Positions 1 through 13,100 of a stretch of 64,000 bases of DNA are shown in pieces. Source of the stretch: Rhabdornis inornatus (taxonomy: Eukaryota > Chordata > Aves > Passeriformes > Rhabdornithidae); contig VWZS01000842.1 of assembly GCA_013397075.1 (NCBI GenBank), forward strand, positions 34,176-98,175, read 5' to 3'. A model generated the notes under the pieces. It saw only the letters and a list, made by a program, of their open reading frames with translations. It was not told the DNA's origin and searched no databases. Each line of letters begins with the position of its first letter. The stretch's first letter is position 1. The position numbers and the translations under genes are program-made.

Positions 1-1008
1 ACAAGGCCCTCACATGTAGGTAAAACAGTCAAAAATCCGGAAATCCAGAGATTGTCTATCCAGTAAATCAGGATTTACAGTGGTAAGTTCCCTGCCTTCT
101 GCAGGGAAACAACTGGCCTGGCCAGCATGAGCAGTGAGTTTAACATTCTTTTATTTTGGTCAAGTTTCTGATACCATTTCACACAGTCTCATGTAAGGAG
201 CTGAGGAAGCCTAAGTTAAAAACCAGCCAGGCTCTTCAGGCACTGTCAGCGGCATGACACTGGCCTGTGGCTGCTAATAGCACCTGGCAGGCTGAGAGTG
301 AGCCCAAAATGCTATACTAAAAAATCCACAAACACTCTACAAAATTACTACTATTTTATTCAAATAAATTATGCCAGGGTATCTAGAATGCAGACTGTGT
401 GCTCCCAGAGAGAGTCTGCCTCAAGCAGACTTAAATACAGGTTTCCCTTTCCCGTCCCATCTCAGTAACTTTTTCCAGTCTCTGTTCAGCCAACTGACGG
501 CACACCCCAGCTCACTGTCACATTTTTTATTTAAGGAAATTTAAAGAGAATATAGGGAAAGCTTTTTCTCAATCTCTATTCAAACCTAGATTAACTACAT
601 ATAAAAGCAACTGTTTCAAAGTGCTTAGTCTAACTTCTTTTTGGAAATAATCCTAACACCCACCATATCTATTTCCTTCTTCTGCTCAAAAAAACAACAG
701 TTACCCAACAGTTTCTGTGAATATGGCAGTTCATCCAACCAGGATCTTGATTTCTTTGTTTCTGCTGAAAGGGAGCCAAATTGCACCAATGACTCATGCA
801 ATCTTCAAAGGCATTAGATTTTCCACTATGTATCTCTCTTCCCATGATGTCAACAGCACATGCCATTCTCTTATGGTCTGATTCTGTGGCTTTAAGGTTA
901 CGGTTAGGAATGGAATTATGCAAGATACACCTGGAGAGCAAAACACTACACCTTTTCTATAACTCCAAATGGTCCCAGACATCCGCAGATTTTTGAACCA
1001 ACACTTAC

Positions 1009-1134
1009 CTTGGTTTGTAGAGACAGCATGAGAGTCGTTTGGTTCGTACTTTGTGTCCGTTGATGAAGATCCTCATCCTGGGATCAATATAAAGCACAGC
1101 AGCATAGGCACGGAAGGAGCGGCGCTCTGGCTTG
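1009..1134 (-). CDS. MORC2: MORC2 coding exon 9 (last in window)
   Basis: A 126-base exon encoding KPERRSFRAYAAVLYIDPR (Arg252) through LSCCLYKP, with a GTAAGT donor at 1008-1003. The next family exon, starting around MYKYTSS, is not found in bases 1-1008, so it lies off the left edge. Bases 1-1008 are AT-rich intron with no recognised element. Confidence 0.95.
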
Positions 1135-4100
1135 CTGCAAGAGAGCCATCTACTTCAGAACATGCCCAAGAGATACCCTCAGCAAAACAGACAGGTGAAA
1201 GAAAAGGTCTTTCTATTTGAATTACTATGAAGCTACATAACAAAGCTTTTCTTTAAATTTTTTTCTGTGTCTTCTCCAGACTCTTTGTTGAGCTGTACAT
1301 CACAACTACTGCTACTGATAGTAGACACTGATACACATTACTGCGACCTGAAGAGAGAGTTTGAATACATCTGCATAATAATGGCCAAAGCTATAAACCA
1401 GATATTTAACACTAAAAGTGTGCCCACCTACCAGAGCTTTTCTACTCTTCAGTGAGTCAGCAGTATGCTGCCACAGAACCTGCACTACTCACTGACACCC
1501 ATGGTACCACAACATCAGAGGGAAGAGGCAGTGAAAAGTGGCAATCACACCCGCCTTATAAACAGGCATTAAAGACGCTGAGGTCCCTTGGAGGGCCCCA
1601 AGGAATTCGCTCAGTATCATCACTCTAATACACTCTAAGACAGGGTCTGAAACTCCCTATGGAAAATTCAAGCGAAGAAACATGTAATCTCATCAAAAAG
1701 GTAGAGCTTGCTATGTGTGCCCATGCAGTTCTGGGATTTAATCAAGCATTTGGGTCATTTCAGCTCAGTTTTTCATTTTCAGGCTACAGGTGATCAACTC
1801 AGCAAACACTCCACTCTCTCTAAACAGGGCCCTGTGCTCCTCCAACTGCTCTCTGAGCACATCCTTCTTGCCCTTCTGCAGGGAGAAGTGCTCCCTGACA
1901 GATGTGATGATACCCCCCACCTGCCTCCTGTACTATCCACCTACAGAGGCTGACCTGCGCAGCACCTCATGTTTTGCCACAAAATCACAAAACTGAACAG
2001 CAGTTTGGGAGCAGCACTGACCCACAACCAGCTCTCATTCCGACAAAAACGTCTTTGACAGGTGAAGAAAATGAAACATATAAACTTAAAGCTCCTTTTT
2101 TTATGGTATCTAAAGGACACTGAGTCTGCTGCTTTGGCTAAGCTGAGATCAGCCAGTGCAGGCATTCACCCCAAACACAGCCACAATGTCCATGGGCTGA
2201 CACACACATGAATTCCAAACTGCTAAAGAACAAACTACAGATCTTCTAAATTCTCTAATTCACTACAAAAAGAGAAGCTTAAAAAAACTCCATGCACACA
2301 GTATACAGCCAAATCTTACACCAAATTTGATCCGCCTGTTACAGCAGTCACACTTACGTTCCCTCTGGGGGTGTTTCTGCCATCTGAATATCTTGAGGGT
2401 CAGAAGTCACATCCAGCTCTGGCTCTCCATTATCCATTAGTTTGAGGTTAAAGATGATCACCAGGGTGCCTGAGCAAGTAACAAGTCAACAGGTGAATCC
2501 CAGCCAAACCCCAAATATCTCACTTGTGACCTGCACCATCCACATGTACCTTTCTCACCACGTATCTTATCGAACTGGTCCATCACCTCCCATTCTGATT
2601 TGAAAGGGGAATACTTGTAAATGAGCTCCGTCTCAATAGCAAATTTCTCCATGTTGTCCGTCACAGGTTCACGACTCCGTGCGTTCCAGGTGGGCAGGGG
2701 AACAATGACCTGCAAATCCCATTATACTGAGAGCGGCTCAGGCTCTCCCCTCCAGTCAGCCCCTCCTGCAGGTCATTATCCAGTGACTCACCCCTCCCAA
2801 TAGACCTCTAAGTCACCATGAGAGTCTTTTCCAGCTTTTCAGTAGTTTGCATGTCTGTCAAATGCTCACAGACCCTCTTTGCCAGCCTCTGTGTTGCCTT
2901 CCTACAATACCAGTCTCAGAGTGAAACATTCCCAAGTCACATGTACAGAATACTGGCTACTCACACACCCAATGGCTTTTTTTCCCCTTCCCATGTAGCA
3001 ACTTCCGTAATACTAAAAAGACCACTCTGGCTTAACTTCTTTCTTGAACTCAGATATCCTTCACTCATACTTATCGTGATCTCAGTCTTTGATTTTTCTG
3101 CCATTTAGAGCAAAAATACAGATAGAATTATAAACTGCAGTTGCACATCAAGGACACAAATCCCATTCCAGAACTGTGGTCAAGCCAAAAATGTAGCCAG
3201 AGCTGCTGTGGGAATTACAGTTACTTTACTGTTCCCAACCTGTTTCAGTCATGGGCTGGCTAACAGCATCCAGTGCCCCTCCCCAGCTTCTCTGCACAGG
3301 TCCCTTCAATCCCTTCCTCATAATGGAAGATGCTTTCTGAGATACCACCCCAGTGCAAATTTAAAACTTTTCATTATTAACCTTGCCCAGAACAACAATG
3401 CCTGAGTTATCTATTAAAATATACAAATTTTTCATAGGTAGAACTACACTGACTTTTTATTAAAATCCAAAAATATCTGTAAGAAGTGACACACCTGCAG
3501 TTAATGACCTGTGGGTAGCAACTTCAAAATTAAAACACCTTTAATTCTCTACACAAAATCAAATCAGAGCACTAAAATTTAATATATCTCAAACTCAAAT
3601 TTTGTGGGAAAAGGAAAACGCAAGATCCGTGGGCATGTCCTGAACTCAGCATAAGCACACCTTTAAGCGACTGAAACAAGCCCTTCAAACTTGCTCTACT
3701 CTAGAGAGACTTCTCAATTAGAATTAAAATCAAAAGGAAAAAAATTCTGTTGACTTTGCAGAAGGCCTAGAAGCATAATGCCAAAAGAAAACCACACACT
3801 GATCTCACCAGAGTCGTAACCAGCCCTGACACAGACTCTTCTGTGAGAGCTGGGCACGTTCAGATGAGGCAGCACTCACTATATTAGTTCATTACAAGAA
3901 GCACATGCAAACCTCATCGATGCCTTCGTCCTCATGGAATGTCCGTGACAAGAGGAGGCAAGTCATGGTGTTATCTTTCTTTGTGAACAGGATAAAATCC
4001 TTCCCAATCCGCATGGAACCCCTGTAGACAGAGGTCAGAGTGTGTGTTACACCTGATGTACCACACTGTTCAGAACACAGGCCACATTACTGAGCTTTCT

Positions 4101-7100
4101 TGCCATCGTGTTCAGTTATGAGACGACAAAACCAGGTTAGGCAGAAAGGCTGAAACAGCAACTACCATTTCTCTCTAAACATCTCATTCCTTTCAGAAGG
4201 CATATCAATCTGGGCATTTTCACAATGTTTCAAAATACTTAACACCATCACAATTAAAAGGTGCACAGCATTGCAAATTCATATTATGTAGAAAGTTTAA
4301 ACAAAAATTTTTAAAAAATTAAAAAGACAATTGAAGTGGGATGCAACAATAACCTTCAAATCTCTGAGCAGAAATGTCAGTGAGAAAGAAAGCACATTCC
4401 TCATTTCATTGTACCTAGAATCAAGTGCAGCAGTCTGGAGACAGAAAATTCATTTCCTAATCTATCTAAAGCCTTACTGACATTCCAGCTAAGGCAGCTT
4501 AGCAACTTGCTGTCACAAAAAGGGACAGTCCCTTCTTCCTCCCCACTCTCCTATCACAAATGGTGTCTTTGCACCTTCTCTATCTTCTCTACCAAGTTAT
4601 CCTGCTACGAAACTCATCCAAAACACCTTGACAGATAACAATTAACACTGCATCAAAAGAAGTATTAGTGTTATGTCAGCGCATTTCTCTTCTGACCGGC
4701 TTAAATCAATACCACAGCAATACCACAACCTACCTTTCACATGCTGGGGCTTCAGGCAGCATTTCTCAGATGTAATACAGTACACCTCTTGCTCAAGGTT
4801 AAGAAGGGACAGAGATCTGTCCTGGAAGCATACAGTCAGGATCTAGGATCTGTCCTGCACTGCAGCTGAACGAACAGTGTCTCAAGATCTCCTAACCCTG
4901 GATTTTTTTCCCCCAGGTTATAGATTTCCCAGTAGGATGCATATAATCAAGCCACATAGGTAAGCACAAAGCAGAACAGCCAGATTAAGTCACAAAGCCC
5001 TGTAACTTTTCCAAAGACACAGAAAACTTCTTCCTATTTCCTAGCAAATCCACTCCAACCAGTAGGATTCCCTTGCCACATGGGCTCCTCTGCACTTAAT
5101 CCCACACCTCCTCTCATTGCTTCCATCATTCCCCTTCTACCTGCATTTGTTTGGTTTAAGAACAAAAAGAAAAGGCTTAAGTCCATCTGCCTTGCACCAG
5201 ACAACTTTCCTGTCGGGAGGCTGCAGCACTCAAATTTTACTACCTGACTGTAACAGGGAGATAACTAACCATTTTGTTTCCAGCTCTTCTATTCTTTTCC
5301 CCGAGCTCTGACCTGTACCCTCTGCTTTATGCAAACACAGTGCCAAACCACTGTCATTAGCTGCACAGAGCCTTCCTGGCCACTGGAAAACTATAGCAGA
5401 TGTGACAGAGCTCCTGTCTACCAAACCAGGGTATCTTAAGAGTTCATCTGGTTTTGGGTTTTTTTTCTGGAAAAAAGCTATACACCTCTGAGCAAAAAGT
5501 ACATTGATCACCTCGACTACGACCTCCCCAACCTCAGGAGGCTGGCTCTTGTTGTACCTACGATTTCAAGCCGTTCCCATACTGCCCAATTTGAGTGGAC
5601 TCAGGTGATCGCTTGGCTGATTTACCAAACTGGATAACACTGGCCGCTTCATCTGCAACAAGAGACAGGGAACAAAAAAGGCTTATTTCAGTGTACAGAC
5701 ACACATACACACACCTTTTAGATAAAGAAGGAAGATAACTCCTTTGGCACTGGAAACAGGCCAGAAAAGAGGCCAGAAGCCCAAGCTGAAGTTCCATCCT
5801 GAAGCTGTACCAGAGCCCTGTGAGATACATGCTGCTTGAGGGCACTGATGTTACCAGAAGCTGTGAACAGGTGCCACGATGCTGACAAAAAGAATTTTAA
5901 ATTTCAGTCTAGTTCACTGTCCCATCTGAACTGCATGAAGACGTTTCTTTTTGGAAAAAAAAAAACAAACATACACAAAAAAGGTCTATTGTGTCCATCA
6001 CAGTTGTCAATTCTCATAAATTAAGACTCTAGGGTGCAGGGGGTCTGTTGCACCCCATGTCCCACTGACACCACACACTTGAGAGCCCTGGCACTAGAAC
6101 ATAAGTCGGGACTACTAAAAAGGTCAGGAATTCAGAATAAACACTGCTATTTCTTCACAGTGCTGAACTGAACACTCTGGTTAATTAAAGCACTAGTAGG
6201 ACACAAGCTTTGGCAGCAGATTGCACGAGCCCTGGCAGCAGGACAGCTGGGGAGAAAGTCAACACAAGAAGGTCCTACAGCAATTAGCAGATGATTTCAT
6301 TAGCACAAGACACAATGAAAGGACACAATGGCTTTACAACTGAGAGGGTCTGTGATTTTTAGTTTCAGCCTTTCTATTGTTCAAGGGATAAAGCCTTTTA
6401 ACATCATCCTAGGACAGAATGATTCCTTTCCTTTCCTTCAAGAGACAGTAATCATTTCACCAGAGAGTTTACTGGGAAAAATAAAGTTTAATTCCAGAGA
6501 CAAGGAACACAAAGTGCCTTACCGTGAGGGCTAAAAACAAATGCACACACAAGCTATAAGGGAGCACAAGACATCACTCACCCCACGAGACAACTACGGG
6601 GAGGCTAAGCCCATGGACAAGCTAGATTTCAGCAGGCTTATCAGCATTAACCAATTTTACTGTAAAATATTCAGTACTAACACCATTAGTCTGACATGAC
6701 ATCACTGAGCTGGTGTCAGAATGCCATTTTCATTTGAAATTATATTCAGATTTAAAGACACAAATACAGGAGAACTCCTGTTATAATGTGCCAACACCTC
6801 ATTGCCTCAACTGCAGTTGCTCTTAACGGAGCTCCACAGCTATTCCAGAAACAGCTTTGGACTGGATAAGGATACCTCTGCTTTCCCTTCACCCTACTAT
6901 AGTATCTTCTAGCCAAAGAAAGAAAACACTGGAATGTCTAGCATTTGAGATCTGGGTAAGGATGTCAGTGATGATGACGATATTATTATTATTATTATTA
7001 TTACTCTAACTACTATTACTGTGTTATTTTTAAAACCTGGTAAGGAAAGCAGATAAGGGATAGTCTAAAAAGAGAAGGAGTATTGGAACCCTTTTGCTCC

Positions 7101-10100
7101 ACAAATATTTTTCAGTAACTATTTTTAAGAAACTTTTAGGAAGCCTAAAAATAGTAAAGAGTAATTATCCAAAGCATTTCCCGTCTCAGGAAAGGTGACC
7201 AGATGGTTTATCACTCAATGCTGGATATCTGAAATCACCCCATTATAATTCTTCTTTTAGGGCAGAGGGATGAAGGTGATGCTGAGCAGAGGGGACTGTG
7301 AGGTAGCACCTCTCTCCAGGCTGTCTTTAGGAGAGATTTAATACTTATATCCTCCCAAAAATCAAGATACAATTTTTTTTTCCAGCTCTTTATAAGCTCT
7401 GGAGGGTGTTTCACTTAAGGCTATCTTAGTGACACTATTTTTGTTTCGTTGTGTCTCAGAGTTACTGGATTAAAAAAAGCCAAACTCCCCAGCACAAAAA
7501 ATGGGGGAGGGAGATCTATGCAAAACAAAGAAGATAAAAAACAAGCTGAAGAAATTCACTCAAGATGGTCAAGATAGCAGGTTCATCTTCAAAGCCCAAG
7601 AAATTAAGGCCACATATAAAAAGATTCTTTGTAAGAAACACTGGATGCCTGGAATTAAGGAACTGGTGGATGGAGCTGTTCAGTTCCTGAGTGTTCCTGA
7701 AGACAGAGCTCGCTTCGTTCGTTGAGCAGAGCCCTCTTTTATCTCCAAGTTCTTCAGCTGAGAATGCACAAAAGAAAGTCCCAATCTGAGCAGAGAAAAT
7801 TATGCTTCCTGCCTTCTCCACAAATTCATCTGCTACATTCACATTAGGTGGAGTATTCTCAGTGGACTCAACAGCATCCTCAAAAGATATCCCAGAGCTA
7901 AAGAATTTAATTCACTACCCGGGGGGGAAATAAGCCAAATCCAAGTTAAACTTTCCCGAGGATAGGGGAACAAGAGAGAAGCTGTGAGGTCCTTTGTCAC
8001 TGTAACAAACACAGGATACCAACCCCCATGGGGCAATGACTAGAAATAGACAGCGACTGACAAATCACTTTGATATATGTTCCTGTAATTTATTTTTTCA
8101 AATCTGTTAACTTTAGAGGAAATATCAACGTTTAGGTTAAAGATATAACCTTAAACAAGGTTAAACAGACATCTTCTCCTGAGAATTGTGTAGACTGCTC
8201 CCCTGAAAGTGGCCCCCAAGAGTCACTGCCCACACACACAAGTGTGTACACTAAAGTAAACCAACTCTAAAATAGGAGTTGGAGTTCCAGCTAAACAGTG
8301 TTCCTCACCATTATGAGCCTTGGATAAACAGTATTTTTAAAATACAAGATCTAATAAAGCAACCAAGACACTACTACTTAATTAACCACTTCCATTAAAA
8401 CAAAAGCTGTTTTGAACTTCCAAACTTCAAAAATACAGTTGAAAAAAGCAAGATCTGATACATTTGCTTCAATCTCTCAAAAAGCAATGGAATAATCCCT
8501 CTCAAAAATATTAGAAGCGAGACAAGGCAGGAGACTGGGCTAAATCTGCAGAAATTTACAAAGTCAAGTCACACCTGACTGATTTGGTCACCTTCTACAA
8601 GGCACCACTTTCTGTCCATATGGAGAGAGCAGTGGGTGCTGTTTGGCTGGACTTCAACAAAGTGTTGGACACAGTTTACCACAGCCTGTTCCTGGACAAA
8701 CTGGGGAGACACAGACCAGGCAAGTGGTATACAACACAAGTAGGGAACTGGCTCATGGGTCATGCCCAGAAGCGATCATCAATGGTTTTCACTCCTGCTG
8801 GCAGCCCACCACAAGCAGAGACCCCAGGGATTGATGCTGTGCCCCGCATTGCTCAACCTCTCCATACAGGATCTGGATACTGGGGTGCTTTTGCACCCTC
8901 ACCAGCTTTGTTGATGGGGGTAAATTGGGGACATAAGGAATGCTTTCTTAGACACCCAGACAGGCTGGAATAGTGGGCAAGGAAGATTGTGTCTGAAGTT
9001 CAAGGGAAGTGTAAAGTCCTGCACCTGGGATTAAGTAACCCAAGAGCCCAGCACAGACTGGAATCTGCAGGTTGGGAGGAACAGCCTTGCTGGAAGGGTC
9101 CTGGTGGACAACAAACTGAGTATCATCCAGCAGCATCCCACAGTAGCAACTGAGGTAAACATGATCCTGGACTGTATCCACAGGGACATTGCCAAAGAGA
9201 TGGAAATGTGATTATCCCACTCAACGTCGTGTTTGTCAGGCCCCACCTGCAGTACTGTGTCCAGTTCTGTGTCCTCAATTCAGGAAAGATGCAGACAGAC
9301 CGAACAGGACGCAAAGGAGATGAGCAGAGAGCTGCAGAATCTGCGTATGAGGAGAACTTGGTCTCTCCTTCCTTGAGAAGGCCCGGGGGACCTCATCATA
9401 GTATTACAGTACTTGAAGGGTAGCTACAAAGAGGATGAAGGCCCTCCCTTCCTAGAAGCCACATGAAAAAGAGGCAATAGATACAAGTTGCATTGGGAGA
9501 GGTTTCTTCTTAAAATAAATAAGAAATTTTTTAGAGATCAATTAGTCATTTAATCAATCACTGGAACAACCTCCTCAGGTATGTGGTGGAGTTCTCAGCA
9601 CTGGAGAAACAGGGTGCTAAGTCATCTCTTCCCTTTCCCACAAAAGGCTGGAACAAATGATCTTTGAGGTACTTTCCATCCTGAGTACTTCTATGATGAA
9701 AATGCCAGGTAGAGACTTATTTTCTTCAATTGCTAAAGAATAAAACTACAGTCACTTCCTAAACTAGTTGTTATACCTTCTCAACCTACAAGTTGATCTA
9801 CTGAATCATTCAACCTGCATTTTGATTCACTAAATTCATGTAGCACTTTCAGAGCCAGGCATTAGGTAAAATTTCAAGCCTGAGTAGTGATTTCATTGAT
9901 AGTATGAGAAATCTGATGTGCTGCATGAGATCTATTTTTTGGTTTTCTATGGACTCCTATCTAGTTCCTTACAAAAAAAGCCAACTTTTGGGCCAGTATT
10001 ATTATTCTCTGTGTTGGGGGAAGAGGGTATTTATTGGATAATAATGTATTTTCTAATATTGGAAACTAGGAAAAGGTTCTTCACCAAAGCGGTGGTCAGG

Positions 10101-13100
10101 CATTGGAACAGGCTCCCCAGGGCAGTGGTCATGGTCTCAAGCCTGACAGAGCTTCAGGAGCATTTGCACAACTCTCTCAGGCACAGAGTGGAATTCTGGA
10201 GTGTCCTGTGCAGGGCAAGGAAACAGACTCCATGATCCTTGTGGGTCCTTTCCAACTGAAAAGATTCTATGATTGTGATACCTCTCTGCAGGACATGATA
10301 GTTCTTTTCAAAAGAGCTGTCCTGTGACATCACTGAATCCTTGGACCTTATGATAACTCATACTACAGTGTGAGATGTTTGCAGCTTGAGTACAAATGTA
10401 TTTTGATCTTGAGACCACACAACTCAGAGTGATCTTTAAGAGAGCCAATGCAGTGAGTACTGAATGCAACTGCAGCAGGAATCACTTGACAAACACCCCT
10501 AATTTTTAGAAACGAGGAGTTGTCATTTGGCTTGCTAACCAGAAGCCATCAGACAAAGCACTCAAATTGGACCAACTGCCTTACTATACCCTTCGGTTTT
10601 CAGAGCCTGCCAGACAAATCTAGAATTGTCCAAGACAGAACAAGACCACATAGAACAGCAACAAGACAGAGTCACATACACAATGTGTTACTGGAACAGT
10701 TAACTTGAGCTCTTCAGCTCTTCCCTCCGTTTAGAAGTGCCCAGACACAATTGGGTTTATTCACTCATCATCCCCAGATGGTGCCTCATCCAGCCTACAA
10801 TCCTTTCAGTTGACTTGGGAAGATCCCATGCTAGCATGGGCTCCAACAGCACTATAGCAAGTCATGGAGGTATTCTTTTTAACATGTTGGCTTTATGTAC
10901 AATAAAAACAATTTTTAATAAAAGTTACCATGCACAGAAATAAAATACTCCCAAGATCCATGATTTCTGTTGAAGGGAGAAAAGTCCAATAAAGATTTTC
11001 TGCTGACATCTCTTAAAATCAGACAGGAGATCTTCAGGACATCACTAAAACTGGTAGACCCTGCATTACAAGAAATTGAAGCTGAGATCCCTACAACCAG
11101 GGATGGAACCAGAGTCCCATACAGGGACCTGGAACGAAAGACTCTCCTTAGCTGCTTCTGTCCATGCTGACAGGCAAATGGTGCAGAACACAGAGCTGCT
11201 ATCTGGCTGCCCTTGGTCAAGCATCAAGACAGTCAAATGAAATTAATTACATGGTATGTGCCATATAAAATGCACAGAGCACTGTGAAATACCCCTGCAA
11301 TGCACAGTATCTGCCTATCTTCTTTACTGAGCGTTTCAGGCTATCAGGATAAAATTCTTCAATATTTAGCTGAAAGATTAGTCAAAAGAAGCCACTTAAT
11401 AGCTCTCCTGGGTAACCCAAGGATTATGGTATTCCATATCCATCTGTGTCCAAAACTGATAGTCTCTTTAAGACCTGGCGGTGCGGCCAGAATCAGAACC
11501 ACAGGGTTGGGGGTGGGGGCAGGCGAGTGTCAAGCTCTTTAAAGTAAAGGCACTCAGAGCTTCCTCTCTCCCATCACAGCTTTTTTGCTCAAGGCAGAGG
11601 CTCTGCTTTGGGTTTTTTTTCCCTCTGTTTCTCTCTGACCTCCAGAAGGGGTTGTTTCAGGTACGTTTTCTGTGCTTACAACAGTAGCAACTGTTGCTAC
11701 AAAATGAGAAGCTTCATTTCACAATCAAAAACTGTTTCAGAGTGAATTTTGCAACATCTGTCTGCAGCTGTAGCATGGTGCTGAGAGGAGTGAGGAGGCC
11801 CCACTACCTGCAGTTGCTGCAGCCACCAGCAGCACCTGGCCAATGCGAGAAGGCACAGAGTCTGAGCCACCTTAGCTGGCTGCTTTGCCATCCTCCACGA
11901 AGAGGAAGGTGAAGTCCTTCCACAGGTTCTGGTCCTTGACCAAGTACCAGCCGCTGGAATGTGTCAGCCATATACACCCATGGAGCTGCTGCCACCAGAG
12001 AGATAAGAGAGAGAGCTGCCACCATTTTCCCCTTGTCTCCCCACATGCAGTTGCCCATGGCAAGCATCATCTTGGGGAAAGGGGTCACTGCCATTTTGAG
12101 TTTCTCTTTGTTCCCAAGGAGTCCATGAGATTTAGCAATTTTGTATCTAGTGATTATTTAGTGTTATTTTGTGCCTGTTGCTGTTTTGCTTGTTAGTAAA
12201 CTGTTATTTTTTCACTTATATTTACACATACTCATTTCCTGTGGAAAGAGATCAGTTAAAACTAAGGGGATGAAACTCATTTCAGAGCATCCCCCTTAAA
12301 TTGTCTTAAACCAAGACAATAGCCAATACTTAAATCCCATTTTGTCACAAAAACAGCAATACAGAAGCAATAACACTATAAAAGCTTCCATGAAATTCTG
12401 TGGCATTAGAACACACACCTGGCACCTTCCAGAGAAACACACAGTTTTCAACACAGCAGAGAAGATTATATTTCCTCTCCCTGATCCTAAGGATTATGAG
12501 ATGGCCACACTTCAATCTCAGAGTTTTTTTTATGGATGGGGCTTCATTGTTTCCTTCAGTTACACTGGTGGCAGAAAAGTACTCTTGGGAGACCTGTTTA
12601 GCATCCTTAATCGTATTCCAAAGAATATACAGAAGGTACCTACAATTCAAACCAATTCCCTTATGGAAATCACAAATCTGTGTATCAAAACACAAATCAA
12701 ATTGAACTAAATGCTTTTTATCTGTCTGGGTTGGGCTGGGATAGAGTTCAATCTCTCCATGTTAACTTGCATGGGACTGTGTTTTAGAGAAGAGTGCTGC
12801 TAATACAGGGGTATTTTCATTAGCACTGAGCACAGCTTACACAGCATCAAGGCCTTTTCTACTCCTCAAACTGTACCACCAGCAAGTGGGCTGCACAAGG
12901 AGTTGGGAGGGGACAAGTGTGGAATAGCTGATCCCAACTGACCCAAGGGATTCCAGACATTATCATAAAATCCCAAAATGGTCTGGATTAGAAGAGGCCA
13001 TATTGTTCTATCCCCTGCCATGGGCAGGGATGCCTTCCACTAGACCAGGCTGCTCCAAGCCTCATGCAACCTGGTGTAATGCTCCCCAGATAAAGCTGGG

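Noticed and set aside
7501..7842. Open frames on both strands in a MORC2 intron
   Set aside because: A possible decayed retrocopy was considered, but no family was recognised, the two strands are open equally, and there is no poly-A tail or target-site duplication.
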